Of a stretch of DNA of 5,930 nucleotides, positions 1 to 5,930 are shown one piece after another. The stretch is taken from NCBI GenBank assembly GCA_001873285.1, contig MNYV01000034.1:1-5930 (forward strand). The letters are read 5' to 3'. Both the position numbers and the translations under genes were made by a program. This DNA comes from Nitrospirae bacterium CG2_30_53_67. GTDB taxonomy: Bacteria; CG2-30-53-67. How positions within the stretch are numbered: position 1 is the first letter of the stretch; every line of letters starts with the position of its first letter. The notes under the pieces were generated by a model, which worked only from the letters and a program-made list of their open reading frames with translations, was not told where the DNA came from and ran no database searches.

Positions 1-1544
1 TCCGAATCCTGGATCATCTTTTGAATCTCTTCCTCAGAAAGCCCGCTCGATGCCGTGATCTTAATGGACTGCTCCTTGCCGGTCCCTTTGTCCCTGGCCG
101 AGACATGAACGATACCGTTCGCATCAATATCAAAGGTGACTTCGATCTGCGGGACCCCTCTCGGCGCCGGGGGAATCCCGACCAGTTCGAATCTCCCCAT
201 GGACTTATTATCTCCCGCCATCTCCCGCTCACCCTGCATGACATGGACACTGACCGCCGGCTGATTGTCGGATGCCGTGGAGAAGATCTGGCTCTTTCTG
301 GTCGGTATCGTGGTGTTCCGTTCGATCAGTTTCGTAAAAACACCGCCCACGGTTTCAATGCCGAGAGACAGGGGGGTCACATCAAGAAGCAGCACATCTT
401 CCACCGTCCCCTTTAGAACCCCGCCCTGGATTCCTGCGCCCATGGCTACGACCTCATCAGGGTTGACTCCCTTATGAGGCTTTTGCCCGAAGATCTTTTC
501 TACGGTTTTCTGTACCAGCGGCATCCGGGTCTGCCCGCCGACCAGGATGACCGAATGGATATCCGTTATGCTGATGCCGGCATCAGCAATGGCCTGATGA
601 CACGGCCCGACTGTCTTCTCAACCAGATCCTCAACCAGGGATTCCAGTTTCGCCCGGGTCATCCTGATATTCAGGTGTTTGGGGCCGCTCGAGTCGGCTG
701 TAATAAACGGCAGATTGATATCCGTCTCCATGGCCGTGGAAAGCTCGATCTTGGCCTTCTCCGCCCCTTCCTTCAGGCGCTGCAGGGCCATCTTATCCCT
801 TCTCAAGTCAAACCCCTGTTCCCTCTTGAACTCGGAGGCCAGATAATCAATGACCCTCTGATCAAAATCTTCTCCGCCAAGGTAGGTATCGCCGTTGGTG
901 GATTTGACCTCCAGAACCCCTTCCCGGATCTCAAGGATTGAGATATCGAAAGTCCCTCCTCCCAAATCATAGACAGCGACCAGTTCATCCCGCTTCTTGT
1001 CCAAGCCGTATGCCAATGCCGCCGCCGTAGGCTCGTTGATGATTCTCAGAACCTCAAGCCCGGCGATCCTGCCTGCATCCTTGGTGGCCTGTCTTTGGCT
1101 GTCGTTGAAGTACGCCGGAACCGTGATCACAGCCTCGGTGATCTCTTCCCCGAAATAGTCCTCTGCCGTCTGTTTCATCTTTTGAAGGACCATCGCGGAG
1201 ATCTCGGGCGTGCTGTAATCCTTGTCCCGGATGGAGATCAGGACATCCCCCCTCGGCGACTCCTTAAGAAGGAAAGGAAGGTTCTCCATGGCCTTCTGGA
1301 CTTCGATGGACCGGAACTTCCGGCCGATGAACCGTTTCACGGAGAATACCGTATTCTCCGGATTGGTGACGGCCTGCCGTTTGGCCACCTGCCCGACCAG
1401 CCGCTCTCCATGTTCCGTAAAGGCGATCATCGACGGCGTGGTGCGGCTCCCTTCAGAGTTCTCAATCACCTTAGGGTCCTTCCCGTCCAGAACGGATACA
1501 CAGGAGTTGGTGGTACCGAGATCTACACCTATGACTCTGCCCAT
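1..1544 (-). CDS. dnaK: Molecular chaperone DnaK (Hsp70), 3' end cut off by the window
   Basis: Cytoplasmic ATP-dependent Hsp70 chaperone that binds exposed hydrophobic peptides and works with DnaJ and GrpE. I translated the minus strand from the ATG at 1544-1542 through 514 uninterrupted codons to the window edge. Family proteins run to about 610-640 residues, so roughly the last 100-125 (the helical lid and tail) lie outside. The nucleotide-binding domain shows the phosphate-1 motif GVDLGTTNS (residues 6-14, Asp8), the catalytic Lys70 and phosphate-2 motif DLGGGTFD (193-200, Thr198). The interdomain linker [12 protein letters not shown] follows at 384-395, then the beta-sandwich substrate domain, ending in [10 protein letters not shown]. 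The segment around residues 78-100 that Gram-positive DnaK proteins lack is present. The gene is third in the hrcA-grpE-dnaK operon, 53 bp after grpE, with a GGAG ribosome site 10 nt before the start. dnaJ may follow outside the window, but that cannot be seen. Identification is secure. Confidence 0.98.
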   Translation of the reverse strand, partial: MGRVIGVDLGTTNSCVSVLDGKDPKVIENSEGSRTTPSMIAFTEHGERLVGQVAKRQAVTNPENTVFSVKRFIGRKFRSIEVQKAMENLPFLLKESPRGDVLISIRDKDYSTPEISAMVLQKMKQTAEDYFGEEITEAVITVPAYFNDSQRQATKDAGRIAGLEVLRIINEPTAAALAYGLDKKRDELVAVYDLGGGTFDISILEIREGVLEVKSTNGDTYLGGEDFDQRVIDYLASEFKREQGFDLRRDKMALQRLKEGAEKAKIELSTAMETDINLPFITADSSGPKHLNIRMTRAKLESLVEDLVEKTVGPCHQAIADAGISITDIHSVILVGGQTRMPLVQKTVEKIFGQKPHKGVNPDEVVAMGAGIQGGVLKGTVEDVLLLDVTPLSLGIETVGGVFTKLIERNTTIPTRKSQIFSTASDNQPAVSVHVMQGEREMAGDNKSMGRFELVGIPPAPRGVPQIEVTFDIDANGIVHVSARDKGTGKEQSIKITASSGLSEEEIQKMIQDS

Positions 1545-1554
1545 AAGACACTCA

Positions 1555-1558
1555 CTCC
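1555..1558 (-). promoter_or_regulatory. Ribosome binding site of dnaK
   Basis: Read on the minus strand, GGAG (within GGAGTGAG) lies 10 nt upstream of the dnaK ATG at 1544. It supports the chosen start, which gives the canonical DnaK N terminus [14 protein letters not shown]. Confidence 0.7.
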
Positions 1559-1566
1559 GAAGATAG

Positions 1567-1582
1567 GGCGATCCTCATCGCC
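1567..1582 (-). other. Perfect 6-bp stem-loop in the grpE-dnaK intercistronic gap
   Basis: On the minus strand the gap reads GGCGAT-GAGG-ATCGCC, a perfect 6-bp stem with a 4-nt loop. It starts 15 nt after the grpE stop codon and ends 8 nt before the dnaK Shine-Dalgarno. No U-run follows it in the sense direction, so it does not look like an intrinsic terminator. It could act in mRNA processing or stability, or in tuning dnaK translation. That role is inference; only the hairpin potential is seen, and a stem this short could arise by chance. Confidence 0.45.
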
Positions 1583-1597
1583 TTAATTTCTGAAGAA

Positions 1598-2251
1598 TCA
1601 CTCTTCATCGTTCATGACCGTTTCAGCCTTGTCCCGGGATTTTTTGGAAACCTTGACCATAGCCGGCCTGATCAGCCTGTCCTTCAGGATATATCCTTTC
1701 TGAAGTTCCGAAATCACCATGTTTTCTTCATACTCGTCCGCAACCTCGTGTATCACCGCTTCATGAAGACGAGGATCGAAAGGCTCACCCATGGCCCTCA
1801 TCTCCTTCACACCGTACTTATCCAGGATGTCCTTCAACTGTTTCAGAATCATCTCCACGCCCAGCGCGACCCCTTCAGACTGATCATGATTTTTTGTCTG
1901 TTCAATCGCGCGTTCCAGATTGTCAACCACGACGAGAATATCCTTGATCATCCCTTCGTTGGCGTACTTGATGAATTCCGACTTCTCTTTATCCATCCTT
2001 TTTTTGTAATTCTCAAATTCCGCGTAGACCCGTAAAAATTTGTCGTAATTTTCTTCAGCCTTCTGCTCGGCGGCTTGAATCGCGCTCTGCGCCTCGGATA
2101 CAGCGGCTTCTTCAACCGAGGCTTGGGCTTGATCGGCAGGGCTCCCGCCTGCCGTCTCATCGAACAGCGCCTGCGATTCTTCAATATTTTCTTTTCCGGA
2201 CTGAAACTCTTCTTCTCTCCCGCCGGAAACATCCTTGCATTCATCAGACAT
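1598..2251 (-). CDS. grpE: GrpE, nucleotide-exchange factor of DnaK
   Basis: Cytoplasmic cochaperone that acts as a dimer to release ADP from DnaK and so reset its peptide-binding cycle. The product is 217 residues from the ATG at 2251, slightly longer than E. coli GrpE (197). Residues 1 to about 65 are an acidic, Ala/Glu/Gln-rich low-complexity tail. A long coiled-coil helix follows, with RVYAEFENYKKR (74-85) and DNLERAI (110-116). The C-terminal beta domain that contacts the DnaK nucleotide-binding lobe carries GEPFDPRLHEAV (155-166) and GYILKDRLIRPAMVKV (186-201), together the GrpE signature. The frame stays open upstream to an ATG at 2347, but that start would overlap the 3' end of hrcA by 46 bp and add 32 residues unlike the family. 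The 2251 start has a purine-rich ribosome site. It sits 50 bp downstream of hrcA, in the same operon. Confidence 0.97.
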   Translation of the reverse strand: MSDECKDVSGGREEEFQSGKENIEESQALFDETAGGSPADQAQASVEEAAVSEAQSAIQAAEQKAEENYDKFLRVYAEFENYKKRMDKEKSEFIKYANEGMIKDILVVVDNLERAIEQTKNHDQSEGVALGVEMILKQLKDILDKYGVKEMRAMGEPFDPRLHEAVIHEVADEYEENMVISELQKGYILKDRLIRPAMVKVSKKSRDKAETVMNDEE

Positions 2252-2262
2252 AGGATACAAGT

Positions 2263-2268
2263 CTCCTC
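2263..2268 (-). promoter_or_regulatory. Ribosome binding site of grpE
   Basis: On the minus strand GAGGAG lies 11 nt before the ATG at 2251. The spacing is a little long, but this is the only strong Shine-Dalgarno near the start. It decides for 2251 over the upstream in-frame ATG at 2347. An in-frame TTG at 2260 lies only 2 nt from the GGAG, too close to be used. Confidence 0.6.
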
Positions 2269-2301
2269 TCTTAAAAAACTCAAAAAAATCGGCCGCGCAG
2301 G

Positions 2302-3342
2302 TTAGGACTGACCGCTTATGAATTGGCTGAGAAGTTGGGACGTACAATGGACCACTGAGATCACCTTGGAATAATCCATGCGTTTCGGACCGATGATGCC
2401 CAGGGTGCCGACCACCTTGTCTTTGTACTTGTAATTGGCTGTAACCAGGCTGCAGTCCTCCAAGATCCGCATCGGGTTCTCAGAACCGATGTACACCACC
2501 ACCCCTTCAGAATCCATGCTCCTGTCCAGAAGCTGTACCAGGATGGATTTTCTCTCAAAAGCCTGCAAAATCTTCTTGACTCTCTTCAGGTCCGAAAACT
2601 CCGGGAGGTCCACGATATTGGAAGCCCCTTCCATATAGATCTGACCGTTGGTCCCAAAAAATTCGGAAGATGATTCATCCGCCAGAAAGATTTTTCTCAA
2701 TAAATTCTGATAGAGCTGCATATCCGCCGCCATCTTCCGGACAATCCTTTCCCGGACCCCCTCCAGGGTGAGCCCGCAGAGTTCCTCGTTGGCGTAGGAG
2801 GTCAGTTCATTCAGATCATCCTGAGACATATTCATGTCCGTTGAAATCAACCGGCTGTGGACCAACCCGGACTGGGAAATTAGGATGAGAAGGATCTCAT
2901 GGTTCGAAAGACGGATAAACTCCATATGGTTGTATATGATATTGGAGAGTTTCGGAGCCAAAACCAGACCGACGTAGTGGGAAACCATTGAAAGGATCTG
3001 CGATGTTTCCTGGAACAGCGCATCCACCTCTCTCCTCCGTTTCAGGGTGACATAATGTCTCGCGACCTGGTCCACGTCCTCTTTGGAATGCCCTATGTGA
3101 TCCATAAGATGATTCACATAGAAACGATACCCCATGTCCGTGGGAACCCGCCCGGCTGATGCATGGGGCTGCGTGAGATAGCCCATATCATCCAGATCCG
3201 CAAGAACGTTCCGGACCGTCGCCGGGCTCAGCTTAAGATTGGTTTTCTTGACCACGGTCCTCGAGGCCACAGGTCCGCCGGTATTGATATAGTTATGGAC
3301 CAATGAAAAAAGGATATCCTTGGTCCTTTGATTCAGATCCAT
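2302..3342 (-). CDS. hrcA: Heat-inducible transcription repressor HrcA
   Basis: DNA-binding repressor of class I heat-shock genes. In characterised bacteria it binds the CIRCE inverted repeat, and its folding depends on the GroE chaperonin. The product is 346 residues, the usual length for the family. The N-terminal winged-helix domain holds LSPATVRNVLADLDDMGYL (38-56) and HASAGRVPTDMGYRFYV (60-76), the strongest HrcA signature. The middle is the GAF-like and dimerisation region. The C terminus has the conserved block LGIIGPKRMDYSKVI. The ATG at 3342 is preceded at 6 nt by GGTGAT, a good anti-Shine-Dalgarno complement. It is the first gene of the operon with grpE and dnaK. A CIRCE element and two promoters lie upstream, so autoregulation is expected. 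Nothing in the protein looks damaged. Confidence 0.97.
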   Translation of the reverse strand: MDLNQRTKDILFSLVHNYINTGGPVASRTVVKKTNLKLSPATVRNVLADLDDMGYLTQPHASAGRVPTDMGYRFYVNHLMDHIGHSKEDVDQVARHYVTLKRRREVDALFQETSQILSMVSHYVGLVLAPKLSNIIYNHMEFIRLSNHEILLILISQSGLVHSRLISTDMNMSQDDLNELTSYANEELCGLTLEGVRERIVRKMAADMQLYQNLLRKIFLADESSSEFFGTNGQIYMEGASNIVDLPEFSDLKRVKKILQAFERKSILVQLLDRSMDSEGVVVYIGSENPMRILEDCSLVTANYKYKDKVVGTLGIIGPKRMDYSKVISVVHCTSQLLSQFISGQS

Positions 3343-3348
3343 GGTTTC

Positions 3349-3354
3349 ATCACC
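3349..3354 (-). promoter_or_regulatory. Ribosome binding site of hrcA
   Basis: On the minus strand AGGGTGAT contains GGTGAT, complementary to the 16S rRNA tail, 6 nt before the ATG at 3342. An ATG inside this stretch (3350-3348) is out of frame and reaches a stop after four codons, so it is not a competing gene start. Confidence 0.7.
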
Positions 3355-3378
3355 CTATCGTTGATTTCAGATATGTTT

Positions 3379-3407
3379 ATTCTATCTCTCCAAACATTCT
3401 AAGTCAA
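3379..3407 (-). promoter_or_regulatory. Proximal sigma-70-type promoter of hrcA (P2), outside CIRCE
   Basis: On the minus strand TTGACT (3407-3402) and TAGAAT (3384-3379) are separated by exactly 17 bp. Each hexamer matches the sigma-70 consensus at 5 of 6 positions. Transcription would begin near 3372, giving a leader of about 30 nt before hrcA. It does not overlap the CIRCE element 98 bp upstream, so it may give HrcA-independent transcription. Sequence-only prediction. Confidence 0.6.
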
Positions 3408-3495
3408 TATTTTTTAAAGGCTTTTTCCCTGCCTCTCTTGTCTTTTAGTCCGAAAATCTCCCCTTATCAAGAGAGATCCTCTTCATATGAGTATA

Positions 3496-3524
3496 AATAT
3501 AACATTAGCAATCTCTGCTTTCAA
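3496..3524 (-). promoter_or_regulatory. Distal sigma-70-type promoter of the hrcA operon (P1), overlapped by CIRCE
   Basis: On the minus strand TTGAAA (3524-3519) and TATATT (3501-3496) are 17 bp apart, each matching consensus at 5 of 6 positions. The CIRCE repeat covers the whole -35 hexamer and most of the spacer, the arrangement expected for repression by HrcA blocking RNA polymerase. Transcription would start near 3489, giving a leader of about 146 nt that contains P2. The -35 also matches the CTTGAAA of sigma-32 promoters, but no CCCCAT-like -10 follows, so the sigma-70 reading is preferred. Confidence 0.75.
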
Positions 3525-3531
3525 GTGCTAA
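3505..3531. promoter_or_regulatory. CIRCE operator (HrcA binding site)
   Basis: The plus strand reads TTAGCAATC, 9 bp, then AAGTGCTAA. The CIRCE consensus is TTAGCACTC-N9-GAGTGCTAA, so each 9-bp arm has one mismatch and the 9-bp spacing is exact. The site lies upstream of hrcA and over its distal promoter. With an intact hrcA in the same operon, HrcA repression and heat induction are the natural reading. Confidence 0.93.
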
Positions 3532-3666
3532 TACTGTAACAACTCGCCATTTTCATGTCAAGTAAAAAGAACCTGGGAAAAACGCTTGTATGCTTATATA
3601 AATCCTTGTTTTCATAGGTTTTTATACCTTTCCTCTCCACAGACGCACCCTGACTTCATAACAACC

Positions 3667-3695
3667 TTGTGAGAGGGTTGACAATCTGATATGAT
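3667..3695 (+). promoter_or_regulatory. Candidate promoter of der
   Basis: TTGTGA (3667-3672) and TATGAT (3690-3695) are 17 bp apart, matching the sigma-70 consensus at 4 and 5 of 6 positions. Transcription would begin near 3702, leaving about 25 nt before the der ATG at 3727 with the GGAG ribosome site inside. Placement fits well, but the match is moderate and no second line of evidence exists. Confidence 0.4.
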
Positions 3696-3713
3696 TGCTT
3701 GAAAAGATCGTAT

Positions 3714-3717
3714 GGAG
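3714..3717 (+). promoter_or_regulatory. Ribosome binding site deciding the der start
   Basis: GGAG lies 9 nt upstream of the ATG at 3727. In-frame ATGs also occur at 3712 and 3718, but 3712 has no good Shine-Dalgarno before it, and both overlap or directly abut this motif. The 3727 start gives the family-typical N terminus MRKPVVAIVGRPNVGKST. Confidence 0.65.
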
Positions 3718-3726
3718 ATGGATCAA

Positions 3727-5034
3727 ATGCGAAAACCTGTGGTGGCCATTGTGGGAAGGCCCAACGTGGGGAAATCTACGCTCTTCAACCGGCTCATCCG
3801 GAAAAGAAAGGCCATTGTCGGCGATCTTCCGGGCATCACAAGGGATCGAAATTATGCCGTAACGGAATTCGATCAATGCCCCTTTATTCTGGTCGACACC
3901 GGAGGCTTTGTTCCGGACTCCCAAGACCCCATCATGAAGCAGATGATGGAGCAGGTTCAGTTGGCCGTAGAAGAGGCGGATTGTATCCTCCTCATCTTAG
4001 ATGCCAAAGAGGGATTGAATCCTATGGACCGGGAGATCCATGATCTCCTCCGCAAAAAAAATAAGACGGTCCTTCCGGTGGTCAATAAAGTCGACGGGGC
4101 CAAACAGGAAGGCGCAGTCTATGATTTTTACGAGCTCGGAGCGGATCGTCTCTTTGCCGTCTCTGCGGAACACGGCATCGGGATCCATGATCTGATGGAA
4201 GAGATCGTCCGATCATTCCCCCAGGGAGAACCCGGAGGCGAGGAAGCCTTCACGAGGATCAGTGTCATCGGAAGGCCTAATGCCGGCAAATCCACGCTCA
4301 TCAACGCCCTGATCGGTGAGAATCGGCTGATCACAAGCGAGGTCCCCGGAACCACCAGGGATACCATCGACACCCTCTTTGAGTATCAGGGAGAGTCGTA
4401 TCTCCTCATAGACACCGCCGGAATCCGGCAGAAATCCAAAATCACCCACCGGGTTGAAACCTACAGTGTCATCATGGTTCTGAAGAGCATCGAGCGGTCG
4501 GACATCTGTTTGATCCTCATCGATGCCGCAAAGGGGGTCACCGAACAGGATCTCAGGGTAGCGGGCCTCGCCCATGAGGCCGACAAGGCCTCCATCCTGC
4601 TGGTGAACAAATGGGATCTGGTTAAAAAGCAGATTAATCAAAAGCAATTTCTGGAGGATCTCCGATTCCAGCTCAAATTCATGGACTATGCCCCGGTCCT
4701 TTTTGTCTCGGCCCTGACCGGAGAGCAATTGAAAAAAATCTTCCCCGTTATTCAAGAGGTTAAAAGATCCTATGACCGGAGGGTCACGACGGCCAAAGTG
4801 AACCAGGCCTTACAGCAAGCGGTTTCCAATCATGAACCTCCTTACTACAGGAGATCCAGGATCAAATTCTTTTACGGGACCCAGATCGAAACGGCGCCCC
4901 CGACCTTCGTCCTCTTCGTCAATGCCCCAGCCGGAGTCCATTTTTCCTATCGGCGTTATATTTCCAACCAGATCCGCAGCCGTTTAGACTTCCCTCATGT
5001 GCCGATCCGGGTCTTTCTGAAAAAAAGGAAGTAA
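3727..5034 (+). CDS. der: Ribosome biogenesis GTPase Der (EngA), double GTPase
   Basis: Essential GTPase with two tandem G domains, needed for maturation of the 50S ribosomal subunit. The product is 435 residues from the ATG at 3727, within the usual family range. G domain 1 has the P-loop GRPNVGKS (10-17), PGITRDRNY, DTGG (57-60) and NKVD (120-123). A linker rich in Glu and Gly follows. G domain 2 has GRPNAGKS (182-189), PGTTRDTID, DTAG (229-232) and NKWD (294-297). The C-terminal KH-like RNA-binding domain has the typical PPTFVLFVN stretch and ends PIRVFLKKRK. All switch and nucleotide-specificity motifs are intact in both domains. A start at 3712 would add five residues but lacks a ribosome site. 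The gene is divergent from hrcA and convergent with aroB, one base apart, so it appears to be a single-gene transcript unless transcription runs on into aroB antisense. Confidence 0.97.
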   Translation: MRKPVVAIVGRPNVGKSTLFNRLIRKRKAIVGDLPGITRDRNYAVTEFDQCPFILVDTGGFVPDSQDPIMKQMMEQVQLAVEEADCILLILDAKEGLNPMDREIHDLLRKKNKTVLPVVNKVDGAKQEGAVYDFYELGADRLFAVSAEHGIGIHDLMEEIVRSFPQGEPGGEEAFTRISVIGRPNAGKSTLINALIGENRLITSEVPGTTRDTIDTLFEYQGESYLLIDTAGIRQKSKITHRVETYSVIMVLKSIERSDICLILIDAAKGVTEQDLRVAGLAHEADKASILLVNKWDLVKKQINQKQFLEDLRFQLKFMDYAPVLFVSALTGEQLKKIFPVIQEVKRSYDRRVTTAKVNQALQQAVSNHEPPYYRRSRIKFFYGTQIETAPPTFVLFVNAPAGVHFSYRRYISNQIRSRLDFPHVPIRVFLKKRK

Positions 5035-5035
5035 G

Positions 5036-5930
5036 TTATGCCTTGAGCACACTTCGGATCAGGTTTGGATCCACGTCGTCCCGGATCACGACCTTACCGA
5101 TCCTTTCAGGGAGGACAAAGCGGACCTTCCCATCCCTGACCTTCTTGTCGTGTGAAAGAATCCGGATCACTTCCTCCGGATTCAGTGCAGGCAGGGCCGT
5201 CGGAAGCCCGATCATAGTCAGAAGCTTCTCCAGACGGGAAACCACGTCCTCATCACAGAGTTTCATGGCATGCGAGATCCTGGCGGCAGCCGCCATGCCC
5301 ATGGACACGGCCTCACCATGGACGTATCGGGTATATCCGGTCAGAGACTCTATGGCGTGGCCGAGGGTATGGCCGAAATTCAGGATCACCCGTCTTCCGG
5401 ATTCGCGCTCGTCCTCCTCTACGATGGATGCCTTGGCCGCTGAGGAGGATCGGACCACCTCGGTCATGGCTGAGGATTCCTGTTTCAATATCTCCTGGAC
5501 GTGTGATTCCACAAAAGAAAAGAAACCGGGATCGAGGATCACCCCGTACTTCACCACCTCGGCCATACCTGCAAGCAGCTCTCTATCCGGGAGGGTTTTC
5601 ATCAGACTCAGATCGCAGAGGACCAGCCTCGGCTGATAAAAAGCGCCGATGAGGTTCTTCCCCTTTGGATGATCCACACCGGTCTTACCGCCGATGGCGC
5701 TGTCCACCTGCGCCAGGAGGGTGGTGGGAATGTTGATGAAATGCACGCCTCGCATATAGGTGGCCGCGGCAAAGCCGGCCAGATCACCGATCACCCCGCC
5801 GCCCAGGGCCGCGATCGTGGACGTCCGGTCCATGTCGAAATCCACCAGGGCGTCATAAATTTTTTCCGCCATAGCAAGGGATTTATAAACCTCTCCGTCG
5901 GGGATCTCGATCATCCGCACACGGAATCCG
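5036..5930 (-). CDS. aroB: 3-dehydroquinate synthase AroB, 5' end cut off by the window
   Basis: Second enzyme of the shikimate pathway. It converts DAHP to 3-dehydroquinate using NAD and a divalent metal, feeding aromatic amino acid synthesis in the cytoplasm. The reading frame is open to the window edge, giving about 297 residues including a few upstream of an internal GTG at 5920. By alignment to E. coli AroB from memory, about 60 N-terminal residues are missing. Visible are PDGEVYKS, the NAD-binding stretch ALGGGVIGDLAGFAAATYMRG, and PTTLLAQVDSAIGGKTGVDHP. The three metal ligands are Glu in AGMAEVVKYG, His in NFGHTLGHAIE and His in VHGEAV; their 63- and 17-residue spacing equals that of Glu184, His247 and His264 in E. 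coli. All catalytic blocks seen are intact. The TAA stop is one base from that of der on the other strand. The promoter lies outside. Confidence 0.97.
   Translation of the reverse strand, partial: GFRVRMIEIPDGEVYKSLAMAEKIYDALVDFDMDRTSTIAALGGGVIGDLAGFAAATYMRGVHFINIPTTLLAQVDSAIGGKTGVDHPKGKNLIGAFYQPRLVLCDLSLMKTLPDRELLAGMAEVVKYGVILDPGFFSFVESHVQEILKQESSAMTEVVRSSSAAKASIVEEDERESGRRVILNFGHTLGHAIESLTGYTRYVHGEAVSMGMAAAARISHAMKLCDEDVVSRLEKLLTMIGLPTALPALNPEEVIRILSHDKKVRDGKVRFVLPERIGKVVIRDDVDPNLIRSVLKA

Larger units (their letters stand above)
3343..3726. other. Divergent hrcA/der intergenic control region
   Basis: This 384-bp gene-free stretch is clearly more AT-rich than the flanking genes. Its left half carries the hrcA ribosome site, two promoters reading leftward and the CIRCE operator. 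Its right end carries a candidate der promoter and the der ribosome site. The middle, about 3532-3660, has TA-rich runs but no ORF, tRNA, strong hairpin or terminator that I can support. CIRCE is about 135 bp from the candidate der promoter, so I see no reason to assign der to the HrcA regulon. Confidence 0.8.

Noticed and set aside
21-1586. Long plus-strand reading frames opposite dnaK (21-416, 474-941, 1095-1586)
   Set aside because: All three are in exact codon register with dnaK on the other strand. Long antisense frames are a known by-product of dnaK codon bias (few TTA, CTA or TCA codons). They lack family-like sequence.
2270-2300. GC-rich CGGCCG followed by two T-runs between hrcA and grpE, looking like a terminator
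   Set aside because: CGGCCG is self-complementary but leaves no loop, and I find no longer stem before the T-runs. A terminator here would also cut grpE and dnaK off from their promoters.
2252-2347. Upstream in-frame ATG at 2347 as the start of grpE
   Set aside because: It would overlap hrcA by 46 bp and add 32 residues unlike GrpE. The ATG at 2251 has a ribosome site and a plausible acidic GrpE N terminus.
3445-3486. 13-codon minus-strand ORF (ATG at 3486) in the leader of the P1 transcript
   Set aside because: Its ATG lies only about 3 nt from the predicted transcript start with no ribosome site, and the peptide has no leader-peptide character.
3662-3680. Inverted repeat CAACC-N9-GGTTG upstream of der
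   Set aside because: The arms are only 5 bp and match no operator I recognise. A repeat this short is expected by chance.
3678-3706. Perfect TTGACA at 3678-3683 as the der -35 box
   Set aside because: No -10-like hexamer occurs 16-18 bp downstream, and the implied start would fall at the ribosome site. The TTGTGA/TATGAT pair fits better.
4213-4755. 180-codon minus-strand frame opposite der
   Set aside because: It lies wholly inside an intact, well-recognised der and has no recognisable motifs, so it is an antisense shadow.
5056-5072. GGATC-N7-GATCC repeat just past the der stop as a der terminator
   Set aside because: The stem is only 5 bp with no T-run after it, and it lies in aroB coding sequence.
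5043-5636. 197-codon plus-strand frame opposite aroB
   Set aside because: It lies inside intact aroB. Its Ser/Arg-rich, low-complexity translation is typical of an antisense shadow frame.
5918-5920. GTG at 5920 as the start of aroB
   Set aside because: The frame remains open to the window edge, and about 60 family-conserved N-terminal residues would be missing. It is an internal Val codon.

Overview
This window is ordinary chromosomal housekeeping DNA from a bacterium of moderate GC content. It holds the front part of a heat-shock chaperone operon (hrcA-grpE-dnaK, minus strand), a divergent ribosome-assembly GTPase gene (der, plus strand) and, converging on der, a partial shikimate-pathway gene (aroB, minus strand). 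DnaK carries the extra N-terminal segment (about residues 78-100) typical of Gram-negative DnaK proteins. HrcA/CIRCE control of a dnaK operon together with that segment would fit a deep-branching Gram-negative lineage such as the former Deltaproteobacteria or Nitrospirota. That placement is inference from gene content only and is not firm.

Layout. 1-1544 (-): dnaK, cut by the window edge after 514 codons. 1598-2251 (-): grpE. 2302-3342 (-): hrcA. 3343-3726: a 384-bp AT-rich divergent control region. It has two good sigma-70-type promoters reading into hrcA, the upstream one overlapped by a CIRCE operator (3505-3531), and a weaker candidate promoter for der. 3727-5034 (+): der. 5036-5930 (-): aroB, cut at its 5' end by the window edge. 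The der and aroB stop codons are one base apart.

How it works together. HrcA should bind CIRCE and repress the distal promoter that drives its own gene and the chaperone genes grpE and dnaK. GrpE is the nucleotide-exchange factor of DnaK. The proximal promoter lies outside CIRCE and could supply unrepressed basal expression. A short hairpin sits in the grpE-dnaK gap just upstream of the dnaK ribosome binding site. der and aroB have no evident functional link with the chaperone operon beyond adjacency.

I found no mobile element, CRISPR array, RNA gene or undescribed system. The points worth a second look are regulatory: the tandem promoter arrangement, the imperfect CIRCE, the intercistronic hairpin and the terminator-less convergent gene ends.
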